A DNA stretch of 64,000 bases. Origin: CAVWDU01 sp963840725. GTDB taxonomy: Bacteria; Pseudomonadota; Gammaproteobacteria; Pseudomonadales; Halieaceae. The position numbers were made by a program, and so were the translations under genes. The notes beneath the pieces were generated by a model. It saw nothing but the letters and a program-made list of their open reading frames with translations, was not told the origin of the DNA and ran no database searches. Of the stretch, positions 26,596 to 35,259 are shown in pieces; position 1 is the first letter of the stretch; every line of letters begins with the position of its first letter. The stretch is from contig CAWIZY010000011.1 in assembly GCA_963840725.1 (NCBI GenBank), positions 39,985 to 103,984 on the forward strand. The letters are read 5' to 3'.

Positions 26596-27585
26596 CTAGC
26601 CGGCGTTTTTTGCACCCATGAATGCGGGCTTGCGGAACCTGGGTTGCCGGGCGAGCGGGCCCATCAGTCGCCGCAGCATGCCGGGGGTCAGGTCGTAGTG
26701 ACGTGATGTGTAGTAACAGTCATCACTGTCCTTTGCCTCGTAATAGTGACCGCTGAAGTTGCGGAAGTTGGGTTTCACTGACAGCGGACAGTAGTGGGTG
26801 ACGATGGAGCGACGGGTGCGCTTCCCTTCTATTTTGCTGCCGCCGTGTACCAGGTCCGAGGCCCAGATCAGCGCGTCACCTTTTTTGGGTAAAAAAGTCT
26901 CCAGCGGCATGTCATCGCGATTTTTCAGGTCCTTCAGGCTCTGGATATATTGTCGATGTATGTCCTTACCGTGCTTCGCCGGGTTCCAGCTCTTGGAGTC
27001 ACCGGGGAACAAAAAGTCATCCAGTTTGTGACTGCCCACATGGTATTGCAACTCGCCGCTGCCGGGGGTGACATCCTCCAGCGCGATCCACGAGGCCATG
27101 AACTGCAGCGGCTTGGAGACCACTACGTAGGCGCCGTCCTGATGCATCGCCTGCTGTGAGCCGTAATTAAAGGTCAGGCACTGAAATGCGTTGATGGCGT
27201 CCTCAAAACTGGCCTTGAGCACCGCCGCTATCGGTTCACAGAAGACCGCCTGGCGCGCCAGACTGGAGTTAACGTGGTAGTCGATCATTCGGAAGGTCGG
27301 GTCATCATAGATGTCGCGGCTGGGGTGCGCGTAGGACTGCCGCGCTCGCCGGGCGATATAGAACTCCGGATTGTCGGCGACGTTGTCTATCTCCTCCACC
27401 AGGGCGTCAGCCAGTTCGGCAGTAATGGCACCCGGGATCACCACGTAGCCGTTTGTCATCAGCTGCGCCAGTTGCCCGGCAAGGGGGTCGCTAATACTTC
27501 CTGCAGTGGTGCGCTGGGCCAATTGCTCCCCTGCGTCGGGTGCGTCCACCCACAGGGGCTCGAATGTCGTTTGGGTTCCTGGCAT
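26596..27585 (-). CDS. Phytanoyl-CoA dioxygenase (PhyH) family protein
   Basis: 329 residues. Fe(II)/2-oxoglutarate oxygenase motif: H148-x-D150 in QQAMHQDGAYV, distal His247 in ASDLVHGGS, and the 2-oxoglutarate-binding arginine just after (GKRTRRSIVTHY). The double-stranded beta-helix core is therefore complete. Family members hydroxylate lipids, ectoine or natural products, or cleave phosphonates. The sulfotransferase gene lies 81 bp upstream on the same strand, so a shared pathway that hydroxylates then sulfates a substrate is a reasonable guess. Confidence 0.88.
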   Translation of the reverse strand: MPGTQTTFEPLWVDAPDAGEQLAQRTTAGSISDPLAGQLAQLMTNGYVVIPGAITAELADALVEEIDNVADNPEFYIARRARQSYAHPSRDIYDDPTFRMIDYHVNSSLARQAVFCEPIAAVLKASFEDAINAFQCLTFNYGSQQAMHQDGAYVVVSKPLQFMASWIALEDVTPGSGELQYHVGSHKLDDFLFPGDSKSWNPAKHGKDIHRQYIQSLKDLKNRDDMPLETFLPKKGDALIWASDLVHGGSKIEGKRTRRSIVTHYCPLSVKPNFRNFSGHYYEAKDSDDCYYTSRHYDLTPGMLRRLMGPLARQPRFRKPAFMGAKNAG

Positions 27586-27666
27586 GTTGTCTTCTTGCGT
27601 CGGTATCGAAGGTATCCGGCCTGGCGTGACAGCCGGGGCTTTAAACCGCTCCGGAGGCCTTTAACG

Positions 27667-28677
27667 CTAAGCGGGCGGGCCGCCTGCTACCAGCAAATCA
27701 GGGTCAGGCTGGGCATCGGCGTAGTGTACAGGATTCGTCATGCTCCGCCATTGATCAACGTCAATCCCGAACTGCCGGTGCACAATCTCCATGTCTGTGG
27801 CGAAGTGCTCATGGTAAATGGTCTGCACCTCCTCGCTGCTTAACGCATGCGTCCAGTGTTGGGCAGCGGCAAGATTGGCGTGAGCGACGGCGGGTTCGAC
27901 ATCATGCCAGACCTGGGTGCCCTTGGCATGAGCCAGCAGCAGCGTCCCGGGTTTGGGGTGTGGGTATTCACCGCCCGCAGCCGCGCCTGAGCCGGCCGCG
28001 CCTGAGCCGGCCGCGCCTCCGTAGTAAAACCGGGGCATCTTACCCTCATTGACCCGTCGGCCTACCATCGGGCTGAAATCGAGATCGTCCAACTGCAGGA
28101 ATTCGCTGAGCTTTGCCTGGGCATTGAGTGGGTTGAGAATGTCTGTCTCGTAGGTGAGCACCAGGATGTTCCCGGGGTCGAAGTAGTCCAGCAGCCACTG
28201 CAGGTGCTTCCCGTACTGCGGGCACAGGAGATTGTATGCGTCCTTGCCCGCCAGAATGTCGGCATAGGAGTGGCCATAGGCCTGCAAATCGGGCGCCACG
28301 TGGCGAATACGGTGCACGTAGTGGGAAAACGAGCGGTAGACCGGGTGGCGCAGAACCATCACGATCTTGGCATCGGGCAGCAATGAGCGGATACGCTCCA
28401 GGTTTCTGGGGGAGCGAAAGTAGGAGGGGGTGATATCGGCGATATACCGGGCCCCGGGTTTACTGTCGAAGTCATACCAGGAGCGGTACCACTGCGTGCC
28501 CTCATCAAAATGTTGGTTGAAGAAGAACAACTCTTTCTTGCGGGGCGTCAGCACGTTGCCGCAGGGCGCAAAAGCCGCATTAAGAAACGTGGTGCCACAC
28601 TTTTCAACCCCCACGCAGACCAGGTTGGGGAGCCGCTTCTCTGGCCGGGCTTTAGCGAAAAATTTGCTGAGGAACAT
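27667..28677 (-). CDS. PAPS-dependent sulfotransferase
   Basis: 336 residues. The 5'-phosphosulfate loop VEKCGTTFLNAAF (about 24-36) and the 3'-phosphate motif with RHPVYRSFSHY (about 110-120) identify a PAPS-using sulfotransferase of the heparan/NDST-like branch. Near residue 220-235 there is a short Gly-Ala-Ser run caused by a 15-bp DNA tandem repeat, probably a surface loop. Cytoplasmic; the acceptor may be a polysaccharide or lipid. Same strand as the PhyH oxygenase immediately downstream. Confidence 0.9.
   Translation of the reverse strand: MFLSKFFAKARPEKRLPNLVCVGVEKCGTTFLNAAFAPCGNVLTPRKKELFFFNQHFDEGTQWYRSWYDFDSKPGARYIADITPSYFRSPRNLERIRSLLPDAKIVMVLRHPVYRSFSHYVHRIRHVAPDLQAYGHSYADILAGKDAYNLLCPQYGKHLQWLLDYFDPGNILVLTYETDILNPLNAQAKLSEFLQLDDLDFSPMVGRRVNEGKMPRFYYGGAAGSGAAGSGAAAGGEYPHPKPGTLLLAHAKGTQVWHDVEPAVAHANLAAAQHWTHALSSEEVQTIYHEHFATDMEIVHRQFGIDVDQWRSMTNPVHYADAQPDPDLLVAGGPPA
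27981..28020. repeat. 15-bp tandem repeat inside the sulfotransferase gene
   Basis: CCGCGCCTGAGCCGG occurs at 27981-27995 and 27996-28010, followed by a partial third copy. Because the unit is a multiple of three, it expands the protein in frame (GAAGS/GAAGS). Likely slippage product. Confidence 0.85.
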
Positions 28678-28788
28678 TCAGACCTTGCCTGGGGGCGCAT
28701 GTGCAGGAAAAGAGCGCCGGTGGCCAGCACGCAGGCAACTATTCTAGTATGCTGTGCAGGGGTTGCCAAATACGGGAGGATCGCCGCC

Positions 28789-29202
28789 ATGAATCCGATT
28801 TCGATGTTAGCTGTGCTAATCATGGTATTTATCATGCCCGGGCTGGGGTTGGCGCAGCATGAACCGCTACCCATGGAGTCCGACTGGATGGAGTTCGTGA
28901 AAGGCCATCGGGATGCCAGGACGGGCACCGAAGTGCGCGAAATTTCGACGCAGGACGGCGAGGATTTTCACAGCGTCACCCTTGCCATCCCCAAGCAGTC
29001 GGTGAGCAGTCCCGATAGTATCGAGGAAGTGGTAGTGGTTGGGCGCATGCCTGAAAAACCCCAGCCTTTGCCGAAGGTGCGTTATGAATGGTTGGATGAT
29101 CTCGATCCAGACAACTATGGCCTGTTGATTCGGGTACCCAAAGACACAAAGTGGCCGATCAGGCTCTATATGGCCTCTGAAGAGGGCTTTATCCGTCAGT
29201 AG
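28789..29202 (+). CDS. Small secreted protein of unknown function
   Basis: 137 residues from the ATG at 28789, with GGGAGGA upstream. Signal peptide about 23 residues ending in GLGLA-Q. The mature part is acidic. It contains SIEEVVVVGRMPEKP, a stretch resembling a TonB-box/plug opening, but no receptor follows, so the likeness may be chance. Ends with a compact YGLLIRVPKDTKWPIRLYM segment. No family recognised. It lies just upstream of tRNA-Arg and is transcribed in the same direction. Confidence 0.65.
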   Translation: MNPISMLAVLIMVFIMPGLGLAQHEPLPMESDWMEFVKGHRDARTGTEVREISTQDGEDFHSVTLAIPKQSVSSPDSIEEVVVVGRMPEKPQPLPKVRYEWLDDLDPDNYGLLIRVPKDTKWPIRLYMASEEGFIRQ

Positions 29203-29304
29203 ACCGCGCCAGCATTGGTCTGGCGGGGCCTCACGCCGATTCGGGGGTGCTGCGCATAAGCTCTTGACTTGCAACACTTTCCTACCTATAGTATCGCCCC
29301 TCAC

Positions 29305-29381
29305 GCGCCTGTAGCTCAGCTGGATAGAGTACCTGGCTACGAACCAGGCGGTCGCACGTTCGAATCGTGCCAGGCGCGCCA
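29305..29381 (+). tRNA. tRNA-Arg (anticodon ACG)
   Basis: 77 nt. Acceptor GCGCCTG pairs with CAGGCGC, and the encoded discriminator G plus CCA end at 29381. D-arm GCTC-AGCTGGATA-GAGT, anticodon stem CCTGG/CCAGG with loop CTACGAA (anticodon ACG, read as ICG), and T-loop TTCGAAT are all present. It is followed at once by a terminator. Its 3' end is repeated at 29541, and a broken copy lies at 44.6 kb, making it the likely attachment site of an island. Confidence 0.97.
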
Positions 29382-29388
29382 TCTAAAC

Positions 29389-29418
29389 AAAAAAGCCACC
29401 TCCCCGGGTGGCTTTTTT
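29389..29418 (+). terminator. Rho-independent terminator after tRNA-Arg
   Basis: AAAAAAGCCACC (29389-29400) and GGTGGCTTTTTT (29407-29418) form a 12-bp stem with a TCCCCG loop and T-tract, eight bases after the tRNA. Confidence 0.9.
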
Positions 29419-29459
29419 GTTTAGGCGGTTTGTCTGGCCGATTAAACGTGCCCGTTCGA

Positions 29460-29533
29460 CAAATTGCACCAGCAATTTGAACCGAGCCGCTGCGCGGCGA
29501 AGCCCGCAGGGTCAGAACACCCCTGAGGGTGTT
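29460..29533. repeat. Three consecutive small hairpins
   Basis: Perfect stems follow one another: CAAATTGC-ACCA-GCAATTTG (29460-29479), GCCGC-TGC-GCGGC (29486-29498) and AACACCC-CTGA-GGGTGTT (29516-29533). They lie between the tRNA terminator and the second copy of the tRNA 3' end. Could be a REP-type element or part of a recombination site; no coding sequence is present. Confidence 0.6.
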
Positions 29534-29540
29534 TTGAGTC

Positions 29541-29558
29541 ATCGTGCCAGGCGCGCCA
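29541..29558 (+). repeat. att-like direct repeat of the tRNA-Arg 3' end
   Basis: ATCGTGCCAGGCGCGCCA here is identical to 29364-29381, the last 18 nt of tRNA-Arg including CCA. Short direct repeats of a tRNA 3' end beside an integrase gene are the usual trace of tyrosine-recombinase integration. An integrase remnant starts 80 bp further on. Confidence 0.75.
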
Positions 29559-29637
29559 ATTTCGTAAGGGCTTGCAGCTTGGCAGCCACTAACCTTCTCA
29601 CGCATTTCCGACAGTTTTCCGACACTTTCCTCCGGCT

Positions 29638-29838
29638 CTACCCAATTATCGGGCGATGGGCATTCATCTGTACCCGATTGATTTCGCCCATCCGGCAGCC
29701 AGTGGCTAGCCCATAGGCAACCACAGGGCGCAAATGCGCCGGTAGTGCCCCCAGCAGAACATCAGCTTCCTGGCGAGAGAGAAAGTGCTGTCCCTCTTGT
29801 AAATATAATCGTGCCATTTTTCGGGTCACTCTTTGCAA
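29638..29838 (-). pseudogene. Tyrosine recombinase (phage/island integrase) fragment
   Basis: About 66 residues read YLQEGQHFLSRQEADVLLGA then LPAHLRPVVAYGLATGCRMG with EI following. This is the start of the catalytic domain of tyrosine integrases, including the first catalytic arginine in the ATGCRMGEI motif. The Lys, HxxR and Tyr parts are missing, as is the N-terminal arm domain. Position right after tRNA-Arg and its repeat supports a former island integrase. A dead transposase gene follows directly on the same strand. Confidence 0.75.
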
Positions 29839-29844
29839 CCGCCA

Positions 29845-30884
29845 TCAGGCTGCAATTCTCTCGTATCGATGATGCAGGCCACCAACACGGGGAAACGCGA
29901 CAACTTTTCCCGACTCTGGCGGTTCAACTGTTCGGGTTTGTGGCGGATCTTTGATTAACGACAAGTGGGTTTTAAAGGTATGGTAATAGTTGAAATAATC
30001 GCGCAGGATTCTGCGTAGGTGCCGCTCAATGAGAACAATAATATGATCTAGGCAGTCTCGGCGTATAGAGCCGGTTATTCTTTCAACGAAGGGATTCTGC
30101 CATGGCGAGCGAGGCGCCGTGATGACCTCCTCGATACCTAGGCTGTTGATCCGTCGTTGGACTAGATCACCATAAACGGCATCCCGATCGCGCAACAAAT
30201 ACCGTGGGCCGGACTCAAACGGAAAAGCTTCCACTAATTGCGGTGCTGTCCATTGGGCAGTGGGGTGTTCTGTCACATTGAAATGTACAACTTGCCGACG
30301 ATCATGGCTGAGCACGATGAATACATAAAGCACTCGAAATCCGGCAGTGGGGACAGTAAAGAAATCAATCGCCGCCAGACATTCTGAATGGTTGGCAAGA
30401 AAAGTTCGCCAGGTCTGCGAAGGTGGTTTTTTCTGACGAACCATATATTTTGAAACTGTCGCTTGTGATATTTCGATACCCAGCTTGAGTAATTCACCAT
30501 GGATTCTGGGCGCACCCCAGCCCATATTGATTGCCTGCTACCGCGCGCCTGCATTTCTCGGATCAGCTTGCGCGGGCCTTCATCCATAGCGGGTCGTCCC
30601 GGCTTAGGGCCTCGACTTTTCCAGCGCCAGTAAAATCGGAAGCCCTGCCGATGCCAGCGTACGACAGTATCCGGATGTAGGCCGTGGAGTACTGTACGCC
30701 AGCCATCCACATAGCGTGATCAGAGAATCCAGAACAGCTTATCCGCCACCGTAGCGCGTGGGCGTTTCACGGATTTCCGGAGCATGGTCACCTGTTGGCG
30801 CAATGCCAGATTCTCAAGAAGCAATTGACGCCGAGACTTGAACACTGAACGCAGGAAAATGCCCGCTAGAATAAAGAATGGCAT
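29845..30884 (-). pseudogene. DDE integrase-core transposase, inactivated
   Basis: Reading from an ATG at 30884: an N-terminal helical segment (LLLENLALRQQ, KRPRATVADKLFW) is cut by a TGA near 30733. The frame continues (DTVVRWHRQGFRFYWRWKSRG) until a frameshift at about 30525-30545, then resumes with MGWGAPRIHGELLKLGIEIS and the rve core: first Asp in AAIDFF, second in LRDRDAVYG, Glu in NPFVERITG. So all DDE residues survive, but the gene has one nonsense and one frameshift lesion. It belongs to the roughly 350-residue integrase-core family common in environmental Proteobacteria. No flanking inverted repeats were found by eye. Confidence 0.85.
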
Positions 30885-31162
30885 GCTTGCCATCCTTCAC
30901 CGGTTGCCAGGAATAGTCAATAAAATCAGGGCGATCGAATTTTCAGAAGGGACAGGGTAAATGCTGGTCAAACAGGATATCCACCACACTACCGCGTAGC
31001 GATATCACCACACCGGTATTCATTGCAGCTTTGCTATTCTGTATTGTCTGATCCTGATCCATAACCTGCCACAATCACTTCACTTGTAGATAATGCAAAT
31101 TCGGTACCCGGCTTACTTTCGCACCTCTGATAATTGCCATTCCAACTGCGCGCGATTGCAGT

Positions 31163-33577
31163 TTACTTTATATCTATATTGATTTTTTCATCTATCCACT
31201 GCCAGTTAAGGATTTCCGGCATGTCTTCGCCGTGTTTGTCAATGTAGGCTTTGTGGTCCAGCAGCTTGTCTCGCATCAACTGTTTCGCATAGGCGGCTCG
31301 CGAACCGAGGCTTGGCACTCGGTCGATCACATCCCCGGCCAGGTGGAAGCGGTCGAGATCATTCAGTACCGCCATATCAAATGGCGTGGTCGTGGTGCCG
31401 TTTTCCTTGTAACCACGTACATGCAGATTCTTGTGATTATTGCGTCGATAGGTTAAACGATGGATCAACCAGGGATAGCCGTGATAGGCGAAAATGACAG
31501 GTTTGTCTTTCGTAAACAATACATCAAAATCCTGGTCAGAGATGCCGTGCGGGTGTTCCCCTGGAGGCTGCAGGGTCATCAGATTCACGACATTGATAAC
31601 GCGGACTGTAAGTTCCGGGAACTGCTGACGCAGTATCTTTACGGCCGCCAGGGTCTCTAGCGTCGGTACGTCACCGCAACACGCCATCACCACATCAGGG
31701 TCGCCACCCTCGTCGTTGCTTGCCCATTTCCAGATTCCCAGACCGGCAGTGCAGTGCTTAATCGCCGCTTCCATGTCCAGCCATTGCAGCTCAGGCTGCT
31801 TGCCCGCAACGATCACATTGATATCATTATGGCTGCGTAGGCAATGGTTAGTCACCGATAACAGAGTATTGGCATCGGGCGGAAAATATACACGGATGAT
31901 CTCCGCCTTCTTATTCACCACTACATCGATAAATCCCGGGTCCTGATGACTGAAGCCATTGTGATCCTGGCGCCAGACGTGAGAAGACAACAGATAATTC
32001 AGCGAGGCTATGGGCCGACGCCACGCAATGTCACGCGTTACATCAAGCCACTTGGCGTGTTGGTTAAACATTGAATCAACAATGTGGATAAAGGCTTCAT
32101 AGCAGGAGAAAAATCCGTGTCGCCCGGTTAGCAGGTATCCCTCTAGCCAGCCCTGGCACTGGTGTTCACTCAGCATTTCCATCACTCGGCCATCAGACGC
32201 AATGTTTTCATCACCGGGTAATATTTCTGCTGCCGAACACCGGTTAGTGACTTCGAACAGTGCGCCCCATCGATTCGATGCGGTTTCGTCCGGACTGAAA
32301 ATACGAAAGTTGCGAGCCTTGGCATTGAGCTTCATCACGTCGCGGATGAATTCACCCTGGGCGCGCGTCGCCTCGGCTTTTACCTCACCCGGGTTTGGCA
32401 CCTTCACCGCATAATCGCGAAAGTCCGGCATTCGCAAATCGCGCAGCAACTTGCCTCCATTGGTATGTGGGTTGGCACCCATGCGCTGGTCACCCGAAGG
32501 TGCCAGTGCAGTCAGTTCTGCAATCAGACGGCCCTCCTCGTCAAACAATTCCTCGGGTTTGTAACTCCTCATCCACCGCTCGAGTGTGTTGATATGCTCT
32601 GGCTGCCGGATGAAATTGGTGATTGGTACCTGGTGCGCACGAAAAGTTCCTTCGATAGGTTTGCCATCGACAATCTCAGGTCCAGTCCAACCCTTTGGGG
32701 AGCGCAGGATAATCATCGGCCAGCGCGGCCGTTCGGTGAAACCTTTACTGCGCGTATCGTGCTGGATACGCTGTATTTCATTTACCACCGTGTCCAGTGT
32801 TGCAGCCATCAACTGGTGCATCTGTTCCGGTTCATCACCCTCGACGAAATACGGCGTGTAGCCATAGCCATAAAACAGTGCTTCCAGTTCGTCATGGGAG
32901 ATCCTCGCCAGTACAGTCGGCCCGGCAATTTTATAGCCGTTCAAATGCAGAATCGGCAATACAGCACCATCAGTTACGGGGTTGAGGAACTTGTTGGAAT
33001 GCCAGCTGGTCGCCATGGGCCCGGTCTCAGCTTCCCCATCACCGACCACGCAGGCCACCAGCAAATCGGGATTATCGAAGGCGGCGCCATAAGCATGTGA
33101 TAGCGCATAGCCAAGTTCGCCACCCTCGTTTATTGACCCGGGCGTTTCCGGTGCGACGTGACTGGGGATGCCGCCGGGAAATGAAAACTGGGTGAACAGC
33201 TTTTTCATCCCCGCCTCGTCCTGGGAAATATTTGGGTACACCTCACTGTAAGTCCCCTCCAGGTAGGTGTTGGCAACCAGTCCCGGACCCCCGTGGCCAG
33301 GGCCCGTGACATTAACAATACTCAGGTTATATTGCTGGATGATACGGTTGAGGTGGACATAGATAAAATTTAGGCCCGGGGTGGTACCCCAGTGCCCCAG
33401 CAGGCGCGGCTTGATATGTTCAAGAGCCAGCGGTTTCTTCAGCAGCGGATTGTCATATAGGTAGATCTGGCCAACCGACAGATAGTTGGCGGCCCGCCAG
33501 TAGGCGTCCATTTTGCGCACAACATCAGGTAGTAACGGTTTGTCTGTGAGCTCAGGGTTTTTCGTCCTGCTGGTCAT
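31163..33577 (-). CDS. xfp: Xylulose-5-phosphate/fructose-6-phosphate phosphoketolase
   Basis: 804 residues from the ATG at 33577 (an ATG six codons earlier has a poorer ribosome site). Family signatures are present: LGHWGTTPGLNFIYVHLNRI, GPGHGGP, the thiamine-pyrophosphate GDGEAETGP motif and SHQDPGF. Full length for Xfp. With phosphate it splits xylulose-5-P or fructose-6-P into acetyl phosphate and a C3 or C4 sugar phosphate. It overlaps the end of ackA by 26 bases; acetate kinase would then make ATP from acetyl phosphate. Cytoplasmic. Inside the tRNA-Arg island. Confidence 0.95.
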   Translation of the reverse strand: MTSRTKNPELTDKPLLPDVVRKMDAYWRAANYLSVGQIYLYDNPLLKKPLALEHIKPRLLGHWGTTPGLNFIYVHLNRIIQQYNLSIVNVTGPGHGGPGLVANTYLEGTYSEVYPNISQDEAGMKKLFTQFSFPGGIPSHVAPETPGSINEGGELGYALSHAYGAAFDNPDLLVACVVGDGEAETGPMATSWHSNKFLNPVTDGAVLPILHLNGYKIAGPTVLARISHDELEALFYGYGYTPYFVEGDEPEQMHQLMAATLDTVVNEIQRIQHDTRSKGFTERPRWPMIILRSPKGWTGPEIVDGKPIEGTFRAHQVPITNFIRQPEHINTLERWMRSYKPEELFDEEGRLIAELTALAPSGDQRMGANPHTNGGKLLRDLRMPDFRDYAVKVPNPGEVKAEATRAQGEFIRDVMKLNAKARNFRIFSPDETASNRWGALFEVTNRCSAAEILPGDENIASDGRVMEMLSEHQCQGWLEGYLLTGRHGFFSCYEAFIHIVDSMFNQHAKWLDVTRDIAWRRPIASLNYLLSSHVWRQDHNGFSHQDPGFIDVVVNKKAEIIRVYFPPDANTLLSVTNHCLRSHNDINVIVAGKQPELQWLDMEAAIKHCTAGLGIWKWASNDEGGDPDVVMACCGDVPTLETLAAVKILRQQFPELTVRVINVVNLMTLQPPGEHPHGISDQDFDVLFTKDKPVIFAYHGYPWLIHRLTYRRNNHKNLHVRGYKENGTTTTPFDMAVLNDLDRFHLAGDVIDRVPSLGSRAAYAKQLMRDKLLDHKAYIDKHGEDMPEILNWQWIDEKINIDIK

Positions 33578-34784
33578 AGTCGCGTTCCTTTTCATTTGTT
33601 AATCCAAGTAGCCCGCAGACTAATTTCGCGATCATCAGTTCTTCGTCCGTATGCATGATACGTACAGCAACCCGACCGGTTTCTGTGGAAATCACACCGG
33701 CATTTTGCACATTTGACGATTCATCAATCTCAACTCCTAGAAATTCCAGTCCGTGACAAATCTGTGCCCGCACCACCGGCGCATGCTCCCCGATGCCGCC
33801 TGCGAACACCAGCGTGTCCAGGCCACCCATGGCCGCCGCGAATGCGCCAATCCATTTCTTTACCTGATAGCAAAACACGTCGATCGCTTCCGCCGCGCGC
33901 TCGTCGCCCGGCGCCTGTGCGAGTAAATCGCGCATGTCGGAACTGGTCTCGGACATGCCAAGCAAACCCGATTCATGGTTTACGAGATGGTTAAATTGCT
34001 TAGGCGTCAGATGCTCCATCTGTATCATGTACCAGACCAAGCCGGGATCCAGATCGCCTGACCGCGTACCCATCGCCACACCGCCAGTCGGCGTAAAGCC
34101 CATACTGGTGTCGATACTCCGGCCGTTGCGAACCGCGGCAAGACTCGCACCGTTCCCAAGATGTGCCAAAATCACACGGCCGTGGGCTACTTGCGTACCA
34201 GCAATCTGTGCGAGTTCTTGCATAAGATAAGTATATGACAATCCATGAAACCCGTAGCGCTGGACCCCCATGGCATCGAAGCGACGCGGAACAGGCAGCA
34301 GTCGAGCAACACGCGGCAACGTCCGGTGAAACGCGGTATCGAAACAGGCTACCTGTGGCAGCTGCGGATAACGTTGGCGGAACGCCTCGATCAGCTCAAT
34401 CTCGCCTGGAAGATGCTCAGGGTCATAAGCGCTGATTGCTCGCAGCTCATTTAGTAATGCGGTTGATACGCATTCCGGTTCGGTATGTTGCATACCGTGG
34501 ACCACTCGGTGCCCCACGGCGCTCAGATGCGCTAAACCCATCTCTTGCTCAAGCCACTCAATCAGGAAATGAGCTGCTGATTTATGTGCAGGAATTTCGA
34601 TCTCAAGGCTGACCTGTTGCCCGTGTGACGCATCGTTGAATGTCAGAGTGGTGCCGGGTAAACCAATGCGGTCAATTTTTCCAGCGAGTATTTGTTCCAT
34701 CGGTTGGCCGATCTGATACAACGCGAACCTGATACTCGATGAGCCGCCGTTGATGGATAGCACACCTCGTTTACTCTGGCCCAA
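33552..34784 (-). CDS. ackA: Acetate kinase
   Basis: 410 residues from a TTG at 34784 with GGGAG five bases upstream; no ATG is available. ASKHA-fold signatures: INGGSSSIRF at the N-terminus, GHRVVHG, FDTAFH, YGFHGLSY, AHLGNGASL, MGFTPTGGVAMGTRSGD and FAGGIGEH. Interconverts acetyl phosphate plus ADP with acetate plus ATP. Paired with phosphoketolase it completes a short ATP-yielding bypass without phosphotransacetylase, which is not seen here. Confidence 0.94.
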   Translation of the reverse strand: MGQSKRGVLSINGGSSSIRFALYQIGQPMEQILAGKIDRIGLPGTTLTFNDASHGQQVSLEIEIPAHKSAAHFLIEWLEQEMGLAHLSAVGHRVVHGMQHTEPECVSTALLNELRAISAYDPEHLPGEIELIEAFRQRYPQLPQVACFDTAFHRTLPRVARLLPVPRRFDAMGVQRYGFHGLSYTYLMQELAQIAGTQVAHGRVILAHLGNGASLAAVRNGRSIDTSMGFTPTGGVAMGTRSGDLDPGLVWYMIQMEHLTPKQFNHLVNHESGLLGMSETSSDMRDLLAQAPGDERAAEAIDVFCYQVKKWIGAFAAAMGGLDTLVFAGGIGEHAPVVRAQICHGLEFLGVEIDESSNVQNAGVISTETGRVAVRIMHTDEELMIAKLVCGLLGLTNEKERDYDQQDEKP

Positions 34785-35259
34785 ATCGACTCCCGTGATT
34801 TTTAGAGCGCACTCGACTCTTTGCTGATTCCTGTACTTTTTGAAACCTGACTATCGACACCACAGTGTATGCGTTTCTGCATGCGGTAACTAACCTTTCT
34901 GGAAACTAAATATATTTCTCCGGTTGAGCCGCAGTGGCGGGGTTGTACGCGGCAATTCCTGGGTCACGAAGATGAATCCCGTCAGCCGGATACAGCGCTA
35001 TGGAGCGCCTGTAGTGTAATGTCCACACTTGGACGACCGCGAACTGCTAGAATCGTGTAAGAAAGGTCTGATCGATGCGTAACTGGCTGGCGGTCTAACG
35101 CTATCTGCTATTAGTTTTCGGAAAACAGTGCCCATAGAGTCGTTGATGAACTGACGACTACCCCGTGTCAAAACGAGGAGAATTGCTATAACTAACAGGG
35201 AGTTAAGTTTTTTTGCGCGCGCACGGAAAGCGCCGCGTGACGACCAGGATACTGAGCTG
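34785..35259. other. Divergent intergenic region, ackA / glucan synthase
   Basis: 475 bp. The glucan-synthase reading frame is open from 35155 but holds no ATG or GTG before the TTG at 35260. GAGGAG at 35175-35180 is followed by ATT (35182) and ATA (35188), neither a normal start. The translated stretch 35182-35259 still looks protein-like, so the real start may be damaged. No RNA gene or clear promoter recognised. Confidence 0.5.

Noticed and set aside
28968..29100. TonB-dependent receptor start in the small secreted protein
   Set aside because: The EEVVVVGRM stretch resembles a TonB box, but the gene is complete at 137 residues with its own ending and no plug follows.
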